NCBI RefSeq assembly: GCF_904848625.1
Contig: NZ_CAJHCP010000011.1
Coordinates: forward strand, 124,001-188,000
From: Paraburkholderia metrosideri
GTDB lineage: Bacteria; Pseudomonadota; Gammaproteobacteria; Burkholderiales; Burkholderiaceae
Reading direction: 5' to 3'
DNA length: 64,000 nt
A program made the position numbers and the translations under genes. Shown one piece after another: positions 27,200 to 33,973 of this stretch; position 1 is the first letter of the stretch; every line of letters begins with the position of its first letter. The notes below the pieces were generated by a model, which saw only the letters and a list, made by a program, of their open reading frames with translations, ran no database searches and was not told where the DNA came from.

Positions 27200-27238
27200 G
27201 GCGCATGCCTTGACAGGAACCCGATGCGCCGCTTTTTT
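27200..27238 (+). terminator. Terminator-like hairpin between fabG and acpP
   Basis: GGCGCAT (27200-27206) pairs with ATGCGCC (27224-27230), followed by GC and six T. It would separate fabG from the highly expressed acpP. Confidence 0.65.
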
Positions 27239-27304
27239 GCCGGGTCAAACCTGATAAAATGCGCGCACCTGTATTTTTGAACTTCTTTTCCCTTGGAGGG
27301 GTTA

Positions 27305-27544
27305 ATGGACAATATCGAACAGCGCGTCAAGAAGATCGTCGCAGAACAACTGGGCGTTGCAGAAGCTGAGATCAAGAACGAAGCTTCGTTCGTGAACGAC
27401 CTCGGCGCCGACTCGCTCGACACCGTTGAGCTCGTGATGGCCCTCGAAGACGAATTCGGCATGGAAATTCCGGATGAAGAAGCCGAGAAGATCACCACCG
27501 TTCAGCAAGCGATCGACTACGCTCGCGCGAACGTCAAGGCCTAA
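27305..27544 (+). CDS. acpP: Acyl carrier protein
   Basis: A 79-residue acidic carrier of acyl chains for fatty-acid and phospholipid synthesis. Ser37 in [12 protein letters not shown] is the site of the 4'-phosphopantetheine group, which AcpS (encoded at 40675-41136) attaches. The ATG at 27305 was chosen over 27293 because a GGAGGGG ribosome binding site ends just before it. Codon choice is strongly biased, as expected for an abundant protein. A terminator-like hairpin upstream suggests its own promoter. Confidence 0.98.
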
Positions 27545-27687
27545 GGTCATTCGCACCCGCGTTTCTGCGTTGTTGGCGTATGACGCCCTGCCGTGTCGCT
27601 TGCCGACGCCAGCAGGGTTGGCGCTTTTTGCCGTGCAGGAGCCTGCGATGTTGACAGCGCAACTTTTCGCGCGATTGCCGACTTAAC

Positions 27688-27730
27688 AGCCACAGGGCAT
27701 ACAGGGCAAATTCCTGTGGCCGCTGTGGCT
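27688..27730 (+). promoter_or_regulatory. Competing hairpins in the fabF leader, possible attenuator
   Basis: One left arm (27688-27696, AGCCACAGG) can pair with either of two right arms: CCTGTGGC at 27713-27720 or CTGTGGCT at 27723-27730. Each gives a perfect 8-base-pair stem and the two exclude each other. The second is followed by a T-rich stretch. The fabF ribosome binding site lies about 25 bases further on. Confidence 0.5.
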
Positions 27731-27763
27731 TTTGCTTTTGTCATCTATGAAAAAGGGGTTACC

Positions 27764-29002
27764 GTGAGCCGCCGTCGTGTTGTTGTTACAGGCCTGGGGC
27801 TGATTTCGCCTGTTGGCAATAATGTTGCCGACGGCTGGGCCAATCTGGTCGCCGGCAAGTCGGGTATTGCCAATATCACGAAGTTCGATGCGTCGAACTT
27901 CTCGACTCGTTTCGCCGGCGAGGTGAAGGGCTTCAATATCGAGGACTACATCCCCGGTAAGGAAGCGCGCCATATGGATACGTTCATCCATTACGGCGTG
28001 GCTGCAGGCATCCAGGCGATGCAGGACAGCGGCCTTGAAGTCACCGACGAGAATTCGGAGCGTATCGGCGTGATCGTCGGTTCGGGCATTGGCGGCCTGC
28101 CAATGATCGAAGTGACGCAAACCGAACTGCTCAACCGCGGCCCGCGCCGTATTTCGCCGTTCTTCGTGCCGGCATCGATCATCAACATGATCTCCGGCCA
28201 CCTGTCCATCAAGTTTGGCATCAAGGGTCCGAATCTCGCCATCGTGACTGCATGTACCACGGGTCTGCATTGCATCGGCGAGGCTTCGCGCCTGATTGAA
28301 TATGGTGACGCCGACGTGATGATCGCCGGCGGTGCGGAATCCACCGTGTCGCCTCTCGGCATTGGCGGCTTTGCGGCGGCGCGCGCGCTGTCGCAACGCA
28401 ATGACGATCCGGCCACTGCGAGCCGTCCGTGGGACAAGGACCGCGACGGTTTCGTGCTGGGCGAGGGCGCAGGCGTCATGGTGCTCGAAGAGTACGAGCA
28501 CGCGAAGGCACGTGGCGCGAAGATTTACGCCGAAGTCAGCGGCTATGGGATGAGCGGCGACGCCTATCACATGACCGCGCCGTTGGAAGACGGCGACGGT
28601 GCGCGCCGCTGCATGCTGGCTGCGTTGAAAAACGCGGGCATCAATGCGGATCAGGTGAACTACCTGAACGCGCATGGCACGTCCACTCCGCTCGGCGACT
28701 TGGCTGAAACGACCGGCATCAAGCGTGCGTTCGGCGATCACGCCAAAGACATGGTCGTGAATTCGACCAAGTCGATGACCGGTCACCTGCTGGGCGGCGC
28801 TGGTGGGCTGGAGTCGGTATTCACCGTGCTGGCCGTGCACAATCAGGTGTCGCCGCCGACCATCAACATCTTCAATCAGGATCCGGCCTGCGATCTCGAT
28901 TACTGCGCGAACACCGCGCGGGAGATGAAGATCGACGTCGCGCTGAAGAACTCGTTCGGGTTCGGCGGCACGAACGGCACCCTGGTGTTCAAGCGCGCCT
29001 GA
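27764..29002 (+). CDS. fabF: 3-oxoacyl-ACP synthase II (FabF)
   Basis: A 412-residue condensing enzyme that elongates acyl-ACP and controls unsaturated chain length. The catalytic residues are Cys164 (TACTTGLHC), His in NAHGTSTPLGD and His in TGHLLGGAGG. The start is GTG at 27764: it follows an AAGGGG ribosome binding site and gives the N-terminus MSRRRVVVTGLG of the family. A longer frame from 27593 lacks such support. A six-codon frame (27747-27767) overlaps the start in GTGA. Two hairpins in the leader may regulate it. Confidence 0.96.
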   Translation: MSRRRVVVTGLGLISPVGNNVADGWANLVAGKSGIANITKFDASNFSTRFAGEVKGFNIEDYIPGKEARHMDTFIHYGVAAGIQAMQDSGLEVTDENSERIGVIVGSGIGGLPMIEVTQTELLNRGPRRISPFFVPASIINMISGHLSIKFGIKGPNLAIVTACTTGLHCIGEASRLIEYGDADVMIAGGAESTVSPLGIGGFAAARALSQRNDDPATASRPWDKDRDGFVLGEGAGVMVLEEYEHAKARGAKIYAEVSGYGMSGDAYHMTAPLEDGDGARRCMLAALKNAGINADQVNYLNAHGTSTPLGDLAETTGIKRAFGDHAKDMVVNSTKSMTGHLLGGAGGLESVFTVLAVHNQVSPPTINIFNQDPACDLDYCANTAREMKIDVALKNSFGFGGTNGTLVFKRA

Positions 29003-29016
29003 TCGCCTGCCACTGG

Positions 29017-29502
29017 GTGACACGTCAGCCGACGGCGCCGGCTTTGCCGGCGCTTTCCCCCGAATCGGCATCGTTCGAAGGAGCGGCGCAGCGGATCGCG
29101 CTGCGCCGCTCTTTTGCCATGCGCGCCGCATTGGGCGTATTCGTTTTGACTGCGATGTGGGCCGTCTACGCCGTCCTCGCGTCGCGCCTGGGCGCGTGGC
29201 CGGCCGTTCCTCCGACGCTCGCCGTGGCGGCGTTGCTCACGCTTTGCGCGACACGCCATGAGCGCGCGCAGCCCGTCGCGTTGAAAATAGGCCGGGAAGG
29301 ATTGACCGCGTGGGATCGGGCGGGCGCATTGCGGATACAGGGCCGTATTGCGGGCTGTGCCCAGTGGAGCAACCGTCTGCTGATTCTGGCTTTAGTGCAG
29401 GAAGATGGTCGGAAGCGCTCGCTGCTACTCACCGCTGACGCGTTGCCGGCTAGCGTGTTCCGGGAGCTTTCGGTGCTGGGCCGTCGCGGCGCAGGCGCCT
29501 GA
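29017..29502 (+). CDS. Small membrane protein, YgfX-like
   Basis: A 161-residue protein read from a GTG 15 bases after fabF. Two hydrophobic segments lie at residues about 36-56 and 61-76, followed by a cytosolic part with LKIGREGLTAWDRAGALRIQGRIAGCAQWSNRLL, which resembles the YgfX group. No SdhE-like partner is next to it, so the name is tentative. An 11-base-pair intrinsic terminator lies inside the first 33 codons; the alternative start is ATG at 29119, which would leave 127 residues and begin just before the first membrane segment. Confidence 0.65.
   Translation: MTRQPTAPALPALSPESASFEGAAQRIALRRSFAMRAALGVFVLTAMWAVYAVLASRLGAWPAVPPTLAVAALLTLCATRHERAQPVALKIGREGLTAWDRAGALRIQGRIAGCAQWSNRLLILALVQEDGRKRSLLLTADALPASVFRELSVLGRRGAGA
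29035..29053 (+). promoter_or_regulatory. GC-rich hairpin after fabF
   Basis: GCGCCGGC (29035-29042) pairs perfectly with GCCGGCGC (29046-29053) around a three-base loop, followed by TTTC. It lies 33 bases past the fabF stop and may act together with the stronger hairpin at 29081. Confidence 0.55.
29081..29115 (+). terminator. Intrinsic terminator overlapping the start of the YgfX-like gene
   Basis: GAGCGGCGCAG (29081-29091) pairs perfectly with CTGCGCCGCTC (29101-29111) around a nine-base loop, followed by four T. It has the form of a strong terminator for fabF, yet it lies in the reading frame of the next gene if that starts at 29017. Confidence 0.7.
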
Positions 29503-29527
29503 CTGTAACGACTGTAACCGCTGTTAC
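29503..29527 (+). repeat. Three CTGTAAC-type repeats with nine-base spacing before rpoE
   Basis: CTGTAAC at 29503 and 29512 and CTGTTAC at 29521 repeat every nine bases. The third also forms an inverted pair with GTAAC at 29532-29536. They start at the base after the preceding stop codon. A TACAAT lies at 29558-29563, with no good -35 box. Arrangement suggests an activator or extracytoplasmic sigma site for rpoE. Confidence 0.5.
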
Positions 29528-29603
29528 CGGAGTAACGTGCCCAAATGATGGGGACGCTACAATGGTCCCCCGCCATGCGGCCTATAGTTAACGGATTTAT
29601 CAG

Positions 29604-30203
29604 GTGAGCGAAAAAGAAATTGACCAGGTGCTGGTCGAACGCGTTCAGAAAGGTGACAAGGCCGCGTTCGAGCTTCTGGTCTCCAAATACCACCGCAAGA
29701 TTCTCCGGCTGATCTCGCGTCTCGTTCGCGATCCAGCGGAAGTGGAAGACGTCGCGCAAGACGCCTTTATCAAGGCGTACCGTGCGTTACCGCAGTTTCG
29801 CGGGGAATCGGCATTTTATACGTGGTTGTACCGGATTGCGGTCAACACGGCAAAGAATTACCTTGCAACCCAGGGGCGTCGCGCGCCGACCTCGACCGAA
29901 GCAGATGCTGAAGAAGCTGAAACTTTCTCGGACGCCGACCAACTAAGGGATATCAACACGCCTGAGTCGATGTTGATGAGCAAGCAGATCGCTGAGACGG
30001 TCAATGCTGCGATGGCGGTTTTACCGGAAGAATTGCGCACCGCCATTACTCTTCGTGAAATTGAGGGTTTGAGCTACGAGGAAATCGCCGAAATGATGGG
30101 TTGCCCAATTGGCACAGTCAGATCACGAATTTTCCGCGCTCGCGAAGCCATTGCGGCAAAATTGCGTCCGTTGCTTGACACACCTGAGGGCAAGCGCTGG
30201 TAA
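29604..30203 (+). CDS. rpoE: RNA polymerase sigma factor RpoE
   Basis: A 199-residue extracytoplasmic-function sigma factor for envelope stress. Region 2 covers residues about 20-90 (FELLVSKYHRKILRLISRLV, EDVAQDAFIKAYRALPQFRG) and region 4 residues about 130-185 (LPEELRTAITLREIEGLSYEEIAEMMGCPIGTVRSRIFRARE). The start is GTG at 29604. It is followed by its anti-sigma factor genes rseA and rseB and the protease degP, so the stress-sensing set is complete. Autoregulation is expected from the family; the repeats upstream may be part of it. Confidence 0.96.
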   Translation: MSEKEIDQVLVERVQKGDKAAFELLVSKYHRKILRLISRLVRDPAEVEDVAQDAFIKAYRALPQFRGESAFYTWLYRIAVNTAKNYLATQGRRAPTSTEADAEEAETFSDADQLRDINTPESMLMSKQIAETVNAAMAVLPEELRTAITLREIEGLSYEEIAEMMGCPIGTVRSRIFRAREAIAAKLRPLLDTPEGKRW

Positions 30204-30285
30204 CCGCCAGCCGGCCAGACGGGGCGCGGGTGCAATATCTGGATTAGTGGTGTCACTACGGGGTATTCGTAAGATGGGGAGCATC

Positions 30286-30909
30286 ATGGGGTCGGTCTCG
30301 ATGCAATCGCAAGTCAGCTCGCGCGGCGAGCGTCTGTCCGCTTTTGTCGACGGTGAATTGTTCGGCGAAGAGCATCTGAATCTGGACAAGTTTATTTCCG
30401 AGCTGGACGGCGAAGATCGCACCGCCTGGTCGGCCTATCACCTAATCGGCGACGCATTGCGTTCCGACGATCTGGCAATCAGGACCGAGGCGAGCAACGC
30501 ATTCCTGACGGGTTTTGCCGCCCGTCTCGAGAGCGAGCCGCATGTGCTGGCGCCCGCCGCCATGCCGGTTGCTGGCCGGTTGTTGGCGCTGCGCCGCCGC
30601 GTCGTGCCGGCGTTTGCAGTTGCCGCTGCCGCCGCCACATTGACGTGGATCGTCGTGCCGCAACTGCAAGGCGTGCCGGGAGTACCGGGCTCGCAGATCG
30701 CTTCGATCCAGTCGCACGGCGATTCTGTGCAACGTGTGGCAATGGTGCCCACGGCGGCTGTCCAGCCGGTCGCACAAGACGCCAATATCATTCGTGATGC
30801 GAGTCTTGATCAATATCTGGAAGCTCACCAGCAATTCGCGCAACAGCCGGTCATGCCGGGCTCGATGCCGATGATTCGCGCTGCCTCTGTTTCTACGCAA
30901 GGCCAATAG
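30286..30909 (+). CDS. rseA: Anti-sigma-E factor RseA
   Basis: A 207-residue inner-membrane anti-sigma factor. The cytosolic N-terminal domain (about 8-85; ERLSAFVDGELFGEEHL, TAWSAYHLIGDALRSDDL) binds RpoE. A membrane helix lies at about 107-124 (VVPAFAVAAAAATLTWIVV), followed by a periplasmic part ending in Gln-rich sequence. Three in-frame ATGs compete (30274, 30286, 30301); 30286 was chosen because GGGGAG lies at a fair distance before it. Regulated cleavage by DegS- and RseP-type proteases is known for the family; those genes are not in the window. Confidence 0.92.
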   Translation: MGSVSMQSQVSSRGERLSAFVDGELFGEEHLNLDKFISELDGEDRTAWSAYHLIGDALRSDDLAIRTEASNAFLTGFAARLESEPHVLAPAAMPVAGRLLALRRRVVPAFAVAAAAATLTWIVVPQLQGVPGVPGSQIASIQSHGDSVQRVAMVPTAAVQPVAQDANIIRDASLDQYLEAHQQFAQQPVMPGSMPMIRAASVSTQGQ

Positions 30910-30913
30910 TTTG

Positions 30914-31957
30914 ATGCAGACTCCGCGGTTGAATAAAACGACTATTTGGGGGCGGCTGCCGGCATTTCTGTTCTGCGCAGCCGTATTGTTGTCCGCAACA
31001 CCGCGGGTCTTTGCACAAACCGACGATCCTCTCGTCGCCCGCCGTACGGCCGCTGATTTGCTAGATCGGATTCATCAGGCCGCGCAGCAGCAAAACTACG
31101 AGGGCGCGTTCGTCTATCAACGCGGTAATTTCGTCCAGACGTCGCGGATCGCGCACTACACGACGCATTCCGACGGCGAATTCGAGCAGCTCGAAAGTCT
31201 CGACGGGAAGCCGCGCAAAATGCTGCGCCATAACGACGATCTCTACACCTTCGTGCCAGAGCGGCATTTACTTGTCGTCGAGAAGCGTCAGAACAAAGAT
31301 TCGTTCCCGGCACTGCTGGCGGTCAGCGGCGAACAGGTTCTTTCTGTCTACGAGCCCAAACTGCTGGGTGACGACCGCGTGGCGGGCGTCGACAGTCAGG
31401 TGATCGAGCTCGATCCGAAAGACGGTTATCGTTTTGCTCATAAGCTTTGGGCAGACAAGAAGACTGGCCTGCTGCTACGCTCGCAGACCCTCGACACCGA
31501 CGGGCAAGTGCTCGAACAATTATCGTTTTCGCAAATCCGCATTGGCGTGCCGGTCGACAAGGCAGGTATCGTCAACGGTATTCGTAATACAGCAGGGTGG
31601 ACCGTGGTGCGCCCCCCAATCGAGCCGGTCGACATGGCCGCACAAGGGTGGCAGATCAATCCCACGGTTCCGGGCTTTCACATGATTCGTCAGTTGCGCC
31701 GTCCAATGGCCGCACGGGAAGCCGGGCAGCCGACCATTCCGGTGGACCAGGCGGTATTTTCTGACGGTCTCGCGGCGATTTCTGTATTCGTCGAGCCGGT
31801 CGAAAACAATTCGCGCAAGGAAGGCGCGGGCAGCAGCGGTGCCACGCACGTGCTGGTCAAGCGTCAAGGCGACTTCTGGATTACTCTGCTGGGTGAAGTG
31901 CCCCAGAGCACATTGCAGCAATTTGCGTCTGCCATAGAATACAAAGCTCCGAAGTAA
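30914..31957 (+). CDS. rseB: Sigma-E regulatory protein RseB/MucB
   Basis: A 347-residue periplasmic protein that binds RseA and shields it from proteolysis until misfolded envelope components are sensed. Residues about 1-34 are a signal peptide (LPAFLFCAAVLLSATPRVFAQ). The N-terminal lipoprotein-localisation-like domain (LLDRIHQAAQQQNYEGAFVYQRG) and the smaller C-terminal domain after residue 215 are both present. The ATG at 30914 lies four bases after the rseA stop, indicating coupling. Confidence 0.94.
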   Translation: MQTPRLNKTTIWGRLPAFLFCAAVLLSATPRVFAQTDDPLVARRTAADLLDRIHQAAQQQNYEGAFVYQRGNFVQTSRIAHYTTHSDGEFEQLESLDGKPRKMLRHNDDLYTFVPERHLLVVEKRQNKDSFPALLAVSGEQVLSVYEPKLLGDDRVAGVDSQVIELDPKDGYRFAHKLWADKKTGLLLRSQTLDTDGQVLEQLSFSQIRIGVPVDKAGIVNGIRNTAGWTVVRPPIEPVDMAAQGWQINPTVPGFHMIRQLRRPMAAREAGQPTIPVDQAVFSDGLAAISVFVEPVENNSRKEGAGSSGATHVLVKRQGDFWITLLGEVPQSTLQQFASAIEYKAPK

Positions 31958-31993
31958 CCCCTCCGAATCCTGAATCCCTCGGCTCGCTACGAT

Positions 31994-33511
31994 ATGACGA
32001 CTTTCTCGGTGCGCAAATTCCTCGCGACCGCCATGGTAGCGGCGTGTTTGCCGCTCGTGCCGCATACGGCGTCGGCGGCTTCCGCTGCCAACCTGCCTGA
32101 CTTCACTGACCTCGTCGACAAGGTCGGCCCCGCCGTCGTCAACATTCGCACGACCACCCGTGTGTCGAGCGGCACGACCCGTGGCGGCTTGCCGCCGGGC
32201 ATGGACGACGGCGATATGTCCGAGTTTTTCCGGCGTTTCTTCGGCATTCCGTTGCCGCAGTCGCCGCAATCTCCCGGCGCGCCGCATGGCGGGGACAATG
32301 GCGACAACGGCGGCAGTGGCGGCAGCCAGGACGCGCCGGACAACAGTGATCCTGAACAGAACAGTGGCGTCGGCTCCGGCTTCATCCTGTCGGCGGACGG
32401 TTACGTGATGACCAACGCACACGTTGTCGATGACGCCGACACGATCTACGTCACGCTGACCGACAAGCGCGAGTTCAAGGCGAAGCTGATCGGCGTGGAC
32501 GACCGCACTGACGTTGCCGTGGTGAAGATCAGCGCGGCCAATCTGCCGACCATCACGATTGGCGATTCCAATAAGGTTCGCGTCGGCGAGTGGGTCGTCG
32601 CGATCGGTTCGCCGTTCGGGCTTGAGAACACGGTGACGGCCGGTATCGTCAGCGCGAAGGGGCGCGATACGGGCGACTATCTGCCGTTTATTCAGACTGA
32701 CGTGGCGGTTAATCCGGGCAATTCAGGCGGTCCGCTGATTAACATGCAGGGTGAAGTGATCGGCATCAACTCGCAGATCTACAGCCGGACCGGCGGTTTC
32801 ATGGGCATTTCGTTCGCGATTCCAATCGACGAAGCTATGCGCGTGGCCGATCAGCTGAAGAGTTCGGGCAAGGTCGTGCGTGGCCGCATCGCGGTAGCGA
32901 TCGGCGAAGTCACGAAAGACGTGGCCGATTCGCTCGGTCTGCCGAAGGCGCAGGGCGCGCTGGTCAGCAGCGTCGAACCGGGCGGGCCGGCGGACAAGGC
33001 CGGCGTGCAACCCGGCGACATCATCCTGAAGTTCAACGGCCATTCGGTCGATACGGCGACGGACCTGCCGCGCATGGTCGGCGATACGAAGCCGGGCACG
33101 AAATCGACGATCACGATCTGGCGTAAAGGTCAGACGCGCGACTTGCCGGTAACGATCGCCGAAATGCAACCGGACAAGACGGCCAAGGCAGATCAGCAGA
33201 AGCCGCAGGCACCGAAGCAGCGTGCGACGAACGTGCTGGGTGTGGCGGTCAGCGACATCCCGGCCGATCAGATGAAAGCACTGAAGCTCCACAATGGCGT
33301 GCAGATTGATGCAGCAGACGGTCAGGCAGCACGCGTCGGGCTGCAAAAGGGCGACATCATTCTTCGAGTGGGCGATACGGACATCACGAGCGCGAAACAG
33401 TTCGACGAGCTGAGTTCGCATCTCGATCCGCAGAAGATGGTTGCGCTGCTGGTTCGTCGTGGCGATAACACGCAGTTTGTGCCAATCCGTCCGCGTAGCG
33501 CGCAGAAATGA
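31994..33511 (+). CDS. degP: Periplasmic serine protease DegP/MucD
   Basis: A 505-residue HtrA-family protease and chaperone of the periplasm. A signal peptide ends at about residue 28. The catalytic triad is His143 (TNAHVV), Asp173 (RTDVAVV) and Ser244 (NPGNSGGPL). Two PDZ domains follow, about 285-370 and 400-500. The loop before the protease core (residues 70-125) is rich in Gly, Pro, Asp and Asn, like the LA loop of DegP. It is the fourth gene of the rpoE operon and overlaps the next gene by four bases. Confidence 0.95.
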   Translation: MTTFSVRKFLATAMVAACLPLVPHTASAASAANLPDFTDLVDKVGPAVVNIRTTTRVSSGTTRGGLPPGMDDGDMSEFFRRFFGIPLPQSPQSPGAPHGGDNGDNGGSGGSQDAPDNSDPEQNSGVGSGFILSADGYVMTNAHVVDDADTIYVTLTDKREFKAKLIGVDDRTDVAVVKISAANLPTITIGDSNKVRVGEWVVAIGSPFGLENTVTAGIVSAKGRDTGDYLPFIQTDVAVNPGNSGGPLINMQGEVIGINSQIYSRTGGFMGISFAIPIDEAMRVADQLKSSGKVVRGRIAVAIGEVTKDVADSLGLPKAQGALVSSVEPGGPADKAGVQPGDIILKFNGHSVDTATDLPRMVGDTKPGTKSTITIWRKGQTRDLPVTIAEMQPDKTAKADQQKPQAPKQRATNVLGVAVSDIPADQMKALKLHNGVQIDAADGQAARVGLQKGDIILRVGDTDITSAKQFDELSSHLDPQKMVALLVRRGDNTQFVPIRPRSAQK

Positions 33512-33771
33512 TAGAAACGGCACCGCTCACGCTCTATCGGCGCGCGTGGTGCCACCTCTGCGAAGACATGCGCGCCGCGCTCGAACCGTTACTGGTCGAA
33601 TTCGGCGCACAGGTGATAATGGTCGACGTCGACGCAGATCCATTGCTGGAAGCCCGTTACAACGAACTGGTGCCGGTTCTGGTCTGCGATGGCGTCGAAC
33701 TGTGTCACTATCATCTCGACGTCGCGCGGGTTCGCAGCGCACTGGCCGCGCGAGTTGCAGCGGCTCCCTGA
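33508..33771 (+). CDS. Glutaredoxin-like protein (DUF836 type)
   Basis: An 87-residue thioredoxin-fold protein. The N-terminal strand LTLYRRAWCHLCEDM carries a CHLC redox motif (Cys15 and Cys18), and VPVLVCDG holds the cis-proline loop. It has no signal peptide, so it is cytosolic, unlike the periplasmic DegP encoded just before it. Start and degP stop overlap in ATGA. Its target is unknown; the position between degP and lepA seems to be a positional habit rather than proof of a shared role. Confidence 0.85.
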   Translation: MIETAPLTLYRRAWCHLCEDMRAALEPLLVEFGAQVIMVDVDADPLLEARYNELVPVLVCDGVELCHYHLDVARVRSALAARVAAAP

Positions 33772-33920
33772 GATTGCTCAGGGCTTCAGATGGCCCCCAA
33801 GCGCGGCCGTTCTTACCAGGTTTCACGCCTCTCCTGAGCCGTCTTTTCCGCCCGGTCTTCGCAAGATGCGCCGGGCGATGGCCTTTTCGGCTAAAATAGA
33901 TAGGTTTTTCACCTACTTAC

Positions 33921-33957
33921 AAGGCGTGCTCCGCTATTGTCCGAGCGCGCCTTTTTT
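33921..33957 (+). terminator. Terminator of the rpoE-degP operon before lepA
   Basis: AAGGCGTGCTC (from 33921) pairs with GAGCGCGCCTT (from 33943), with one G-T pair, around a ten-base loop and then a run of six T. It lies 150 bases past the glutaredoxin-like gene and just before lepA. Confidence 0.8.
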
Positions 33958-33973
33958 GCTTGATCGGCACTGA

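Noticed and set aside
27210..27215. TTGACA as a -35 box for acpP
   Set aside because: No -10 box lies 16-18 bases downstream, and the sequence falls in the loop of the terminator-like hairpin.
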